Assembly (NCBI GenBank): GCA_944470555.2
Contig: OX104130.1
Span: 45,603,491 to 45,667,490, forward strand
From: Heterobilharzia americana
Taxonomy: Eukaryota > Platyhelminthes > Trematoda > Strigeidida > Schistosomatidae
Direction of reading: 5' to 3'
DNA length: 64,000 nucleotides
A program made the position numbers and the translations under genes. This document shows positions 10,860 to 22,700 of the stretch, piece after piece (the stretch's first letter is position 1; each line of letters starts with the position of its first letter). Below the pieces are notes generated by a model, which did not search any database, was not told the origin of the DNA, and saw only the letters and a program-made list of their open reading frames with translations.

Positions 10860-13140
10860 AACTTACCCATGCAAGATTTATGTATCTTTTATTGATCGAT
10901 AACAAACGGTTGGCAATTTGTTTCCAGAAATAGCATCAAAAAATCAACTGGTAAGAGAATAGGCATAGATTCCATCTATTCTCCGTCTCCATTTCAGTTC
11001 AGCTATCAGTTGAATTTAAAGTGAACATCCAGTGTGGACCTTTAGATCGATTTCTGACCAATAACATTCTAAATACCAGCATTGAAATGATAAGAATCTA
11101 AGAAATTACATTATTGACTTAATGTATCTATCAGCGAAATTTAAGCTAGCACGAAGTGAGCTCTAGTAATGCCTTGACCATAAGTCGGAAAGTTCCAAAC
11201 CTTCTTTCAGCGGATGTTTTACCATCATTCTTCCATCTTGCTCTAGAATTTCTTAAAAGTATTATGCCGTGGGGTTGAATGACAATTCAACATTGTCAGA
11301 ATCATATGCATGGATCATCTTTCTTTATGAATCTCCAACGAAATATGATGTCCTAGAGTTGTTAATCCTTATACTGGCCTATGACTCCGACTTAGTTTTT
11401 AATGGTTTTATTTCACTATTGTTTTGTTTCTGTGGATTTTTCTTCTTCTTAGCCTACTTCAGAAGCCTGGAAGTTTCCTTATAAATGTTGATGCATTTTC
11501 ATTTGGTAACACCGTTGGATATTTTTGTCAAGTTTGCAATGTTAAGACATCACTCAAGGGTGTTTGTACTGAAATGTGGTAACTCTTTATGGGAAACAGG
11601 TCATAAAACCTTCGAGTTGAAACTCTTTGTAGATTTTGTGCTTGGATTTCTGGTAATAAACTAATGTACCGGATAATAATGCTGGTAGCCTTTTGGTTGA
11701 GTTGTCACTTTAAAATACTTAAACAAGAAATATTCTTGAATGAATAGATATTTTACGAGGACTTAAATAATTTTTCCCAAATGTCATTTGAATGTAAAGA
11801 GTTATAAAGAGAATGCCTCTTGTTGATTAGTGCATTTTAGTCTATACCATACAAGACATTTTAAGTACTGCAGGTTTGATTACGTTTGAAAGGCTGAGTG
11901 ATGATTTGGCTGCCCAGTGCTATTGCTTACCTCGTGAAAGTATTCAAACCAGCTTCAAACTAAATAAAGTTAACAAAATAACTACTTATCTGATCGAATA
12001 TTGTCTCAATAGGTGGTCGAAAAGACTAAGGTAAAATCTGAGGGTTAAAATACATTGTAACAAATCAGTTGAGAATGTGCACATAGTACAAAATAGCTAC
12101 ATAAATATGTCCAACTCAAGCATAACTGTAAATAAACACTGGAACATCAGTCTAGGAGTAAAGATGGAAAGAATTATCATCAGATTCTTCGAAATGTACT
12201 AAATCATATCAAGGCCAAGCTTATGAAAGAACTTGTAAATTTATAACCTGTCTGATATCGACACTTGATACTCTCAGGGACATATCTCATGAGAAACATT
12301 TTAGTGTCATGCCAGAAAGTTGGTACAAATCGGAACGTTACTGAATACTTAAACGCCAAGACTATGTATGCCCATTTACATGAATGAATTCAGCTTCCAC
12401 TTATCTTAAACGTTAATCATTTCCAAAAAGCAACATTTGGATATAGATAAAAGAAGAATAAAATGAGTGAATTATTCGTTTTGATTTATTTGAAGTTTAA
12501 TAAAAATGCCTAACAAATAGAACAAATGGGGAAAAAAATGGGATAAAAAATGATTCACTTCATTAGAATTTCTACTGCATACCTTCATTTTATTTCAGCT
12601 TGCTGGCTTATCTGCGTTCAAAACTAGCGTATAAACCATAAATGTTTAAAGAAGATGGAGATGACTGTGAAAGAAATTCTTATGCGAGAAAAATTAATGA
12701 AATTAGCGGATTCTTTTGAAGCAAAACAAAATAAACAAATTTAGTTTTCATATGTAAAAAACTAACTTAAAAGCGGGATTTAAGCGCACAAAGATGATAG
12801 ATTATTTTGCCTTCAAATTCCTTTTATAATAACGCTGAGATGTATTATATGAAGATAAATTTAGATTTGAGATATTTTCAAGGTACCATTTCTCAACGTA
12901 CCTTGTAATCACTGTCTGAAACCAACTGAAGAAGAATACAAAACCGACAACCATTGGATACCTGATTATTCATTAGAAATGAAGTTCATCACAGTAGGAG
13001 AACATTTCTAATTTAACTACAGTTGAGATTTGATTGCACATGTTCTTCAGTGAATGTAAGTTGACAATGAAGTATGCAAACCATTCTACTTATTATCGAT
13101 GAGTGTCTGTCTCCAAGGCATAACTTATTCGGCCTTAGAT
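10860..13140. other. no gene recognised
   Basis: AT-rich sequence. A 71-codon open frame at 11,269-11,484 (+) is rich in Phe and Leu but matches nothing I recognise and is probably chance. Confidence 0.4.
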
Positions 13141-13148
13141 ATCAGGAA

Positions 13149-13276
13149 TTGATGTAAAAGTCATCAGGTTGTAAGAGTAAAACAAGGGCACTATGGTAAA
13201 GTGTAATTCCACATAATATTATTTCTTTGATATGACACACAGTGATGTAGTGTTATTTATTGGATGACGTTTCGAG
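13149..13276 (-). repeat. direct repeat copy 1 (PLE 3'-terminal or pLTR-like)
   Basis: Matches 14,785-14,912 at a constant offset of 1,636 with a few substitutions and no indel. On the - strand it includes a GAAACGTCATC motif and an ATCACTGTGTGTCATATC segment that also end the PLE remnants at 14.8 and 27.9 kb. It is probably a PLE 3' end, or one of a pair of PLE pseudo-LTRs. Confidence 0.7.
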
Positions 13277-13299
13277 CAGAATTTATTGCTTACATTCAG

Positions 13300-13640
13300 T
13301 AGAGTGATTTGTTGTACAGTTGTTGCTGTTATTGTACTGTTATTTACTTTTTTTAGTGAAGAAACTGACTGGAGCATTTTCAAAATATACACCAACGCAC
13401 TTGTTTTATAGGTAAAGGAAAGTTTTTAAACTTTTGCTACTTACTTTTCTTCCATTACTTTCTTATTATTATATTACTGGAAGTTATTGTTTCATTTATT
13501 TAAAACTGTTGTATGGGTTTACAAGTACTTGAATAATGAAGCTTGATCAGACATAGTATTTAATCGGTGGTGGTTACTACTAGGATCCGGGAAAATCATA
13601 CCCTCCTATTTAGGAAGCATCAGCTGGATGCACATATATC
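13300..13640. other. no gene recognised
   Basis: Spacer between the PLE-like repeat and the Gag-like fragment. A short (AAT)n run follows at about 13,648-13,660. Confidence 0.4.
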
Positions 13641-13678
13641 CTTTTAATAATAATAATAATTCACTTTATTCCTAGTGA

Positions 13679-13876
13679 GTGATAGAGTCTATCCATACAA
13701 AAAAAGCTAATTTCATGTCATCTACAGTGGCTTTCTGTACTTTCGGAGATGTGTCAGAAATAACTAAAAGTTTGATATTGGAATATGTCGTACTTTTACC
13801 ATATGATGGACTCGCAGAATTGTTGAAACCCCATAAGGTTATTCATGACAGACTAAAGAAGATAACGGTGGATTAG
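13679..13876 (+). pseudogene. possible LTR-retrotransposon Gag (DUF7041-like) fragment
   Basis: Sixty-five codons ending in TAG. The pattern AFCTFGDVSEITKSLIL followed by LLPYDGLAELL resembles the conserved stretch of Ty3/Gypsy-type Gag proteins, in which a (L)PxDVxxEIxDLI block is followed by PYDxLKxxLL. Nothing recognisable lies on either side, so at most a scrap remains. Its orientation is opposite to the Gypsy remnant at 9.9 kb, so it need not be the same element. The assignment rests on pattern memory only. Confidence 0.4.
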
Positions 13877-13879
13877 CTG

Positions 13880-14784
13880 GTAAGGAGGGATTTGTTTTAT
13901 TTTACCAGCAGACAAAATGAATTTAGATTGTCTGTTAAATTAACAGTCTGGTGATTGTAGACCAAAATGTAAGTTAGTTTTTCTCGCTAACCTGAGAGTA
14001 CATTGCACTTAATGAGGCCAATAGATATGGACCCATAAATTTAGCCCCTACCAACTTCATTTTCACAGTGTTCCAAAATAAAAATGGCGAATATCTTCCA
14101 GTGTCGATGAAAGTGATTTCTGAGGGTCTTAAAAACTACATTTATTATCGAGATTGATCTAAGTATTGACTTTAGCTCGGTTTAGTCCCCTTTACCTTGC
14201 TCTCGGTTTCATTACTTGTTACATACTGTTGCTAGTAACCCATAGCTATCTACGTGAAATATCGGGAAGTATTTCCCTATTGGTATAAATTGAAAGCTAT
14301 GTTCGAATTTGTACAAAGTTGTAATCTCGTCGAAAAAGAAAAGTCTCTTCGCTGATTTATCTCTTCTCTATGACTCAGTGGGCATGTTTCGTAGTCATAA
14401 GTATTTTTCGGCTTCCTGTCATTGTCAATAGATAACTGCCATCATAAGCGACTTCATTCTGAATCTACTTACACTTATAATGTAACAGGATGGTAAACCA
14501 CAAGCCTTGCAGATAATGTGTTTAAGTTATACAAGGTACAAACTTATCATCTGGTGACCGCATAGTAATTCACAAATTGAAGAGATCATTTTGAAAGTCA
14601 AATAAATGCATGGAAATGTTAGCACCCCGAATAAACTTTGGAAATTTTTGAATTTATGAGAAGTTGTAGTATTTGATTTACCATGCAGTAATGTTCACTG
14701 TTGTACAAGTAGTGCAATTTTCAGATTACTTTCACGTTATAGACAGCTACTGAATTAGACAAAAATCATGAAAATAAATATAGG
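13880..14784. other. no gene recognised
   Basis: Lies between the two direct repeats. If the repeats are PLE pseudo-LTRs this would be internal element sequence, but no PLE protein motif was found in it. Confidence 0.35.
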
Positions 14785-14912
14785 TTGATGTAAAAGTTAT
14801 CGGGTTGTAAGAGTAAAACAAGGGCACTATGGTAAAGTGTAATTCCACATAATATTATTTCTTTGATATGACACACAGTGATGTAGTACTATTTACCTGA
14901 TGACGTTTCGGA
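14785..14912 (-). repeat. direct repeat copy 2 (PLE 3' end)
   Basis: Second copy of the 128-bp repeat at 13,149. On the - strand it lies downstream of a GIY-YIG remnant (15,413-15,228), so it is most simply the 3' end of that PLE. GAAACGTCATCAGG is complete here, whereas copy 1 has lost the final AGG. Confidence 0.75.
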
Positions 14913-15227
14913 CATAAATTATCATTGTTCATAATCGTATCAATGCAATCACACTTCTCTCGACAGTTGATTTTTATAGTCATGTCACCTGGTAGTGAAA
15001 TTTTTCATACATCTGGTATAGGTGTTGCGTCATTCTTGTTACATGTGTTGTAAGTTGATTCGATGAACAGGGGTTCAGTTATCAATCTCTCTCTCCACCT
15101 AATTATACTAGATTTGAGTACAGTCCACTGTATTTCAATAACTGAGTTTTTAACTGACGAAATATACCCATTTATTCATTAACAAGAACAAGACATGTAT
15201 CAGCGAAGAAATATTCTTTTTTTTTTC

Positions 15228-15413
15228 TAGATGATTGGATTAATCTTATTCGTGTCTGTCATTCTATATTGAGCTGTATGTTCGGCTATTCTAACTGACC
15301 CCAACCGGCTAGTCTGATCTATGTACTTGACCATGCAGTCACTATATGGAATTTGATAGATTAAATTATTTTGCTTAATGGGTTCTATCGGATCCTCGAG
15401 TCCATTAGATTGT
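15228..15413 (-). pseudogene. Penelope-like element GIY-YIG endonuclease fragment
   Basis: On the - strand the frame reads PIKQNNLIYQIPYSDCM, then VKYIDQTSR, then RIAEHTAQYR, ending in TAG. It is a GIY-YIG domain in which the glycine of YIG is replaced by Asp. The same layout (IKQNNLVYQI, KFIGQSSR) is found at 31.2-31.3 kb, so the two belong to one PLE subfamily distinct from the 7-kb copy. No reverse-transcriptase part is attached. The 3' untranslated part continues to about 14,785. Confidence 0.8.
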
Positions 15414-15419
15414 AGACTA

Positions 15420-16570
15420 TATTCTGAGTGTTTCTAGTAGACTGAATAACACTTTAGTGTGGTATCTTCGTAAAACTTGAAATGAGGATAAAAACTAATC
15501 AATAAAACACACGTAGTATTCAATAGTTGATCACAACTAACTTTTTTTTATTATGTAGGCAACAGAAAATGCACACAGAATTTGTGGAGACTTTATCTGC
15601 TGGTTTTCGCCTAAAGCCTCAAAACTGCGAAATCTCAGACACCAGTTGGTGATACTTTACTTTCAGGGGTGTTCAGAATAACGTAAAATGAAATCGACGA
15701 AATAAAGCAATTTTTCTAACAAGACTAGGTAAACTAAAAAATCATGTATGAAAGTTCGTATTTCTTCCAAGTTTTATTCGATACTTTTTATAACTATCTG
15801 GGATTTCGATGCACAGCATCATTTGCAAACAACTATTCATGGTAGTCCAGTGGATTCTATTGAAATAGGTATCATGTGTAGCTACGCTAATTTTTCAATG
15901 TTCACGTTGAATTAAACAATAAAATATCCGGATAGCAATGCATTGTTTCCAGTTTAAAATGTAGCCAAGGTCGTCTAATGTGTTTAAATGTTCATAAAAA
16001 CACACACACAAAAGCTAGGAACTTTCTAACGGATAAGTTGAAAGATAAACGAATGTGGAAGGTTTCATATATACACACGTTTCCGAATATTAGATTTATT
16101 TAGACTGAATCCAGAGTTGTCAGCAAATAGGTTGTATGAATTCCATCCATATTTGCAATAGGTGGAAACCCATAAAATTAGTTACTATATGAAAATTAAT
16201 TTTAAAAACCGAATTGGATAACATGTAGTTAACATGCAGTCTATCGAAGTATTTCGTAACCAGTGAGCTTTGTGTATGCAGGAATCTCCACAGTGCTGTA
16301 TCAAATATATTTTTCGCATCTGAAGAGTTGAAACGTTCTGATAGTTCACGCCTGAATAAATACTATGGTCCATGCATATTAAAAAAAACAGTACATCGTT
16401 GAGAAAGACGTAATTATTTTGATTTTTGGCCATAGTACCTTGACAAATGTACGTCACTGTCATTATAAGAAATTAAGACTGACTACAAAATTAATAAACC
16501 CTAGAATGCTTTAACTATGGTTATTTTGATGTCTACTAACCTCTCCTGGTTAAAGAGTTCACTAGTTATT
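15420..16570. other. no gene recognised
   Basis: AT-rich spacer before the RTE element. Short frames on both strands show no domain. Confidence 0.4.
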
Positions 16571-16765
16571 AGCCGGTCCTAAGCCCGGATAGAGAGGAAA
16601 GGTTGAGCAAACGGCTAGTAACCCTACCCCGTAAAACCAATCCAACCGCTACAGAAACTTCAAGGCACAAACAAAATATAAGAAACAAAAAAACTTATTT
16701 CTTGCTGGAATCAGAGAGGCGAAATGACGCCAGTTAGTGAAAGCCTTCGAGAAGCCAATTAGCCG

Positions 16766-17455
16766 ATGTGTCTTTTCTTGATGAAAGTGAAAGTAAACAT
16801 GGGGACATGGGATGCAAGCACAATGTTTGAACCTACCAAGGCTGACCAGATTGCAAACGAGATGAGAAGGTATAGTACTGAAGTGCTAGGAATCTGCAGA
16901 TGGAATGGGAGTGGACTCTCCGAACTGTCAACTGGAAAGTCAATAATCTACTCTGATATTGTCACCGAGACGATAACCAGGAGCACACTGAGTTGTCGAG
17001 TGGATATCATGATGTCCCCTACAGCATCGAAGGCTCTCAGGCAATGAGAAACAATCTCCATATGCAGGATGAGGATCATGACAGCAATATTCAAATCAAA
17101 AGCTAGGAAAATCACAGTCATTCAATGCTACGCACCTATAAATAATGCAGATGAAGAGAAGAAGGAGGAATTCTACAGACAATTGCAATCAGTAATGGAC
17201 AAGACTCCAGATGGTGACATCAAAATTCTAATGGGCGACATGAATGCCAAACTGGGAGTGGAGAACACAGGAAGAGAACAAACCATGTGCCAAGAAACGC
17301 TAGATGAGGTGATGAACGAGAATGGAGAATTGTTTGCAGAATTGTGTGCAATCAACGATTTGGTGATTGGAGTGAGGCAGTGTGTTCAAGCACAAGGAAA
17401 TCCACAAGGCAGCGACATGGATTTCACCATTCACCAGATGGACACACTACACTGA
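16766..17455 (+). pseudogene. RTE endonuclease domain (broken)
   Basis: One frame interrupted by a TGA at 17,045. Recognisable parts are VKVNMGTWDASTMFEP, EMRRYSTEVLGICRW, IQCYAPINNADEEKKEEFY and ILMGDMNAKLGVEN. In the family the first motif is TWNVRTM, so the catalytic Asn is Asp here; the GDMNAK motif with its Asp and Asn is kept. A frameshift near 17,430 moves the SPDG and IRSTSS part (the usual SPDGxTxNQIDHI region) into another frame. The domain would not be functional. Confidence 0.85.
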
Positions 17456-18279
17456 ATATCAGATCGACTTCATCTCAATGTGAAGAAAGTGGAGACACAA
17501 GGTCAAGAAGAGGAGCAGATATAGACTCACAACACTATCTTGTGCAAGGAACATAACTTCAAAGTCAAGTTAAAAGTCTTCAAGGAATCTGGTGATAGAC
17601 CACATTCGAAGCACAACACTCCGAAACTGAAGGACGAAACTGCACAGAGAATCTTCACGTCAGTCAGCCACCAAGACAAAGTGGGAGACATCGAGGAACA
17701 TCCCTGAAGAAACCTGTGTGGAAGAACACTGGAAGTCTTTGAAAGAGATGTGGAAAGAAACCTGCACATACATATTAGGAAGGATGAAGAGAGAAGATAA
17801 GAAATGGATCTTGACGGATAGATGGAAGCTGATAGAGCAGAGAGGAGGATGGTGAAGCAGAAGATTAACCAGTGCAAGGATGCGCAACGAGAAGAGGAAC
17901 TGAGTACAATGTATAAAACACTACACTAGACAAAGAAGTGAGGAAGAGTGCGCGGAAAGACAAAAGATACTTCCACGACACACTGGCAAGTGGAGTAGAA
18001 CAGGCTGCTGGTAGTAGAGACAGAGAGAGAGACCTGACAACATTGTATCAAATGACCAGGTTACTATCTGTTATGGAAGAGATCAACACAGTGCAGATGA
18101 AACCTATGAAAGATGATGAAGGAAGTCTGATTACCAAAGAGGAGAAACAAAGAAAACGGTAGGCTGACCACTTCAAAAAGCTCCTGAATCGTCCAGTATT
18201 ACCACCTGCACTTTGTGCAGAAATACCACCTGCAGCCCAGACACAGAACTACAAGTGAACATAAATCCTACAAGGAAAG

Positions 18280-19649
18280 TGTAAGTCCCGAACGCCATTA
18301 AGCTGGTGAAATGCGGGAAAGCAGCAGGACCAGATGGAATTCGTTCAGAAGCACTGAGAGCTGACACAAGAACAACTGCAGACATGCTCACACTACACCA
18401 CTATTGCAGAAGGTGTGGGAGGAAGGAAGGAAAGGTGACTGGCCATTGATTGGAAGAAGGGCTACCTTGTCAAACTCCGGAAGAAGGACGACCTAAGTGT
18501 TTGCATGAACTGGCGAGGAATAATGCTGCAATCCACCCCAAGCAAAATATTAAGTCGCATCATCATGAAGAGACTGAAGGAGGCGCTGGATTCAAAACTA
18601 CGATCAGAACAAGCTGGCTGGCTTGCTTCAGGAAGAACAAATCATGTGTGGATCAAATTGCAACGCCACGCTACACAACATCATAGAACACAGCACAGAA
18701 CGGCAGTCAACTCTTCATCTCATCTCAACTTCATCGATTTGGAAAAGACCTTCGACAGAGTCGACTCAGCAGTAATTTGCCAGGCAGCTGGTTCAGCACA
18801 ACAATCTCACTGCCACAAACCTTTATCAACCTCATTCAACAACTAGCTATATGACGACGCTACGTGCCAAGTGATTCACAACACAACGGAGAGCCCAATG
18901 ATGCCTTTGAAGTGAAGACAGGAAGGAGTAAGATAAGGTTGCCACCTACTATCACTGATGATCTTGCTGATTGTGGTCGACTGGACTGGACTGGACCATG
19001 CAGCAAACGGTGAGCAGTGAGAAGAGGGGCATTCGCAGGCAGGACCGATGAGAAGAGCCTAGAAAATTTAGATTTCACAGATGACCTATGTGCAATGCAA
19101 AATGTTGTACAAACTGGAAGATCCACAAGCGAAAACCAACAAGTTGAGAGAAGAGGCGAGGCGAGGCGAGGCGAGGTAGGGCATGGCAGGGTAGGGCAGT
19201 GCAGGTCAGGGCAGTGCAGGTCAGGGCAGCGAAGACGGGACTTGCCTCAGGTGAACGTGGAGAAGACAGAGGTAGAGGTGGTGAAGGTACCCAGCCAACA
19301 ACAACAACAACAACAAGAGGCACCAATCACCATGAACCAGAGAAATCTAAAGGAAGTTTTCTGTTCCACCTACTTGGGCAGGGCAGCACCGTTCCAATTA
19401 CAGATAGCTGCACAGATGAGGAAGTCAAACGCAGACAGGATCGAAACACAGCAAGACAGGCCTTCCTTGGTTGATCTGAAATTAGTGTGGAGATCTTCTG
19501 CACTCGGCATAAAGCGTGAAGATCCGGATTTTCAACACCACCGCCAAGTCAGTGATTGTGTATGGTTCAGAAACTTAGCGCGTCACGATAAGCATTCCCA
19601 ACAAACTGTAGACATTCATCAACAGCTGCCTACACTGGCTCGTTACTGA
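18280..19649 (+). pseudogene. RTE reverse transcriptase and C-terminal region (broken)
   Basis: Fragments in shifting frames: KCGKAAGPDGIRSEAL (RT block 1), WRGIMLQSTPSKILSRI (block 2), HLNFIDLEKTFDRVDS (block A region, usually FIDFEKAFDSVD), and ENLDFTDDLCAM, where the catalytic FADD is FTDD. An expanded GC-rich tandem tract and a (CAA)n run follow at 19,150-19,315, then KTEVEVVKV and STYLGRAA. Later pieces of the RTE C-terminus (ARITGISNKELW) continue in another frame to about 19,990. The changes make catalysis very unlikely. Confidence 0.8.
19150..19317 (+). repeat. GC-rich tandem tract and (CAA)n inside the RTE copy
   Basis: GAGGC units (19,152-19,178), then GGGCA/GTGCAGGTCA units to about 19,230, then a CAA run at 19,297-19,316. 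This is strikingly GC-rich in an AT-rich window. The arm RTE copies have a shorter form, so the tract has changed in length. Confidence 0.85.
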
Positions 19650-20010
19650 AGCTCAGATGGCCAGAATAACAGGAATAAGCAACAAGGAACTCTGGTTGGT
19701 GACGAACCAAGCAATAAGCTATCGCTGAACAAATATGCAGTGGAAGGAAGTGGAGATGGATTTGACTAAGCATACACAGAGAAGACGGTTTGGGGACATC
19801 ACGCTGCAGGCCAGGCTCTCTAGTGAAACCCCGATGGGGAGCGATGAGTTGGGCGTCCGAGGCAATGGTGACATGGAGGAGATCGCTTGAGGAAGAAATA
19901 AGAGCTTGTGGTCTCTTGTGTAGCCAGGTTCGAAAGATTGCAGAGAACAGAATGCGCTAGAGATGTTCTACTGAAGCCTTATGTCCCACTAGGAACCCAA
20001 GGGACAAATA

Positions 20011-21265
20011 ATATATCACAATAACGGAATTATATATAACTTAGATGAAATTTCGGTGACTCACTAGCTTTTTCATACACCAACTGGAATTCTATGGTGA
20101 ATACTTGGCTTTCACGTAAAGTTTTCATCTACACTTTGAAGCTTTTAAAAAACGAAAGATACTGTCAGAAAACAGAAGCTAAATTTGTTCTATGTATTAT
20201 TACGAATACCCATGACATGGAAGTAGCCACTGAAGATAAGTGTTAAGGGCATGTTGTTATATGTGAATTGATCAAGAATAAAACATATCACTTTATGGAT
20301 GGATGATGTGCTGAACTCTATAGCAAGATTTATAATTTAACTAACAAAAACATAAAATCTGGTGCTTTTCATCAAAAATATAATTTCTTATTAAATTGGT
20401 GTGGTCACAAGCATTAAAACATGTAATGACGTAAACATGCTACAGCAAACGCAATCAATTTAGTGTCTCAATTTACCACTCACATAGAAAGAAAAGATCA
20501 GGTATAAAACTTTAAAACCAATATCTACAGATCATTGAAAATTTTCGAAGTGTATGTATTCCTCTTAAATTAATTATCAAACTCAATCTCCTGTGAAATA
20601 CATTTGACAAAGTATCTGAATATTCAGTACATAAATATCCAATATATTGGTCATCGAATGATCCGTAGAGACTGAACATATATCTCTACAAAAGAATAAT
20701 GAAACACATACAAAATTATGGATTTCATCACCACAAAACTGAGAACTTGTTAAAAAGACTCATAAAACAACAGATGTACACTGACCACCATTTGTCATAA
20801 CTAGTTCTTTCCACTTGTCTTTATTTGTCTTTCCATCTAGATTTATTGGTAGTCACTTATTTCGTTATTACCCTTTACGTCATTGAGTGTTTACTTTAAC
20901 GAAGCCAGTGATAATACTATCACATTCTCTCTTTGGTTTGATTGTCAACTCATGACCCTTTCTCATTTCATCCTATTCGCATCACTTTATTAATCACATT
21001 GATTTACTTATCAAATACGTGTTGTACCCTTTGCCAACTTATTATTTTATTGACTTATTTGATCCGTCTTTATCTCAAATAATCATCCTGCATTCTATTT
21101 GTTGTCTTTACGTTACCACGATTATTTTCATCATACATTTATTATTTTGAACAGTTGTTCCAACGATAGCAGTCTCTTAGAAATTACAGAATGACATCAG
21201 CCAGAGAACTGGTGAAAAACGTTTTTGTCCTACTTTTGCAACAGAATTTCAAGACTTGATTCACG
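20011..21265. other. no gene recognised
   Basis: AT-rich spacer after the RTE element; no motif seen. Confidence 0.4.
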
Positions 21266-21267
21266 AA

Positions 21268-21400
21268 ACTACAGCCCAGTGGGTTATTGGCAAGGTGTTC
21301 ACTACAAGACCTAACTCTTACAAGCTCAGTCCCACTTTGGGTTGTGACTGTGCGCTGCTGTAGAGTCTCAAAATAGGACAACACATCTGCTCAGCACTCT
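21268..21400 (+). mobile_element. decayed hammerhead SINE
   Basis: Aligns by eye to the 8.2-kb SINE. A CCAGTGGGTTATTGGCAAGG region stands for the A-box side, and at 21,351-21,398 GCGCTGCTGTAGAGTC, then AAATAGGACAACA, then CAGCACTC keep the hammerhead order. The core is broken: CUGANGA is now CTGTAGA, GAAA has become ACAA, and the B-box is poor. Confidence 0.55.
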
Positions 21401-22548
21401 CATGTTTCATCGGATCTCTGAACAATATAGACTCGTGATGTAGACTCCTTTAAGATGAACCGATTCTCCACCTCTTACATAAAATTCAAAATAAAACTTC
21501 AAAAATGAGTATGTCTGAGGTTCTGCTTTAATAAAAGGAGTAAGCGTAAAATAAGACGGTCGTTTTCAAAGATCTACGATTGAAAGACATTAATTTAGGT
21601 ATTCAAAGTTACTTATTGTGAAAGTGGTTACCTGTAAAACCAATGACTAACCTTTTATTCTCAAAGTCTAATAGAAATTAATTAAAAGGAATACAACTTC
21701 GGAATCTAAACCATTATTAATTGGTAATAAATGCATAATCAAGTTTCTGAAACTATAGACAACATTACTAAGAGGAGAGTTGATCAAACAATAATTCAGA
21801 TATCAGTTTTTATAAATGTGATGCAGTGAATTAGTATGGAGTCGGATAAAAATAAGCGAAATCTGAAGATCCAGTTGCTCAATTATAGTACATGTAAATT
21901 CAGAGATAAGATGTTGGATTAGAACCTGAAAATGTATCCTTAAACTTCTATGAACAACTAAGGAAGCATTCCCGTAATTTGTCATAAACAGTGCATATCG
22001 ACTGTCTTCAAAAAATTCTATTCAGTGTTATGAAAATTAGTTAAAGACTATCATTAGTATCTTTAATTTTGCGGTCAGGTGAGTGCTGAAACAGTAACGA
22101 TATTAAACTTACGTAATTACTTCCATCTGGTCACAGATAAGCTTTGTTTAAATGCAATTTCTATGAGTAAGAACTATCATTGTAGTACAAGTCGTTTCAC
22201 CACTTCTTAGATCTATGCATTGTTTACGAAGCATAACAAGACTGGACTCGATTCCTCATGGTATCGTTGAAGCTCACTACTGAGAAGTTTTTAACTTAGA
22301 GTAAACAGCTATTCAGTTGTTTTGGGTTTCCATTAGCTCTGCAGCTGATGTTATTCAGGGTGATATTAACAGATTCCCAGAAATCACCAGTATTTTATAG
22401 CGAGTTGTTCTGAGTTGGATTTCTGGGTGTGGAACATCGAGAGACATCGTTATCTTATTGTTATCCACATCGGAAGTGGGGTCTATGCCAACCAATGACA
22501 TTAGATTATGGTCGTGCTGTCACGAATTCATATAAGTGAAATTTATTA
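21401..22548. other. no gene recognised
   Basis: AT-rich spacer between two decayed SINE copies. Confidence 0.4.
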
Positions 22549-22549
22549 T

Positions 22550-22700
22550 ACTACTGGATTCCAGTCCGTTGACTGAGTAATGACTTGTTCATCGCCAGAT
22601 CCGATGATCCAATCTTCGATTCCTAACCTGGTCATGGACGTGCACTGCTGTGGAGTACCATGTCAGGACAAAGTAGCCGTTAATTGCTCCAGAGGTTTAG
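22550..22700 (+). mobile_element. decayed hammerhead SINE, nearly full length
   Basis: CTGGATTCCAG near the start, TTGACTGAGTAATG at the A-box position, CTTCGATTCCTAA at the B-box, then TGCACTGCTGTGGAGTACC, TCAGGACAAAGTAGCCGTT and TTGCTCCAG follow the order of the 8.2-kb element. The ribozyme core is damaged (CTGTGGA for CUGANGA, CAAA for GAAA, GTT at the cleavage position), so cleavage is not expected. Confidence 0.65.

Larger units (their letters stand above)
16571..20010 (+). mobile_element. RTE-clade LINE, nearly full length, inactive
   Basis: A 3.4-kb non-LTR retrotransposon of the RTE type (SR2-like in schistosomes). It has a GC-richer 5' leader starting near AGCCGGTCCTAAGCCCGG, then an apurinic-type endonuclease, reverse transcriptase and a C-terminal region, and ends near GGAACCCAAGGGACAAATA. 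Such elements nick DNA with the endonuclease and copy their RNA at the nick. Multiple stops and frameshifts break the single ORF. The leader, protein order and length suggest little 5' truncation. No clear target-site duplication was found. A related 5'-truncated copy lies in each arm of the large inverted repeat. Confidence 0.85.

Noticed and set aside
14895..14955. Possible hammerhead at the PLE 3' end (GAAACGTCATCAGG)
   Set aside because: CTGAT and GAAAC words occur, but CUGANGA is missing and the order and spacing do not fold into three stems; treated as a PLE 3'-end motif.
18860..19126. An 88-codon frame on the - strand, identical in the arms (34,349-34,615 and 38,834-39,100)
   Set aside because: Lies antisense to the RTE reverse-transcriptase region; its conservation follows from the near-identity of the RTE copies, not from selection on the protein.
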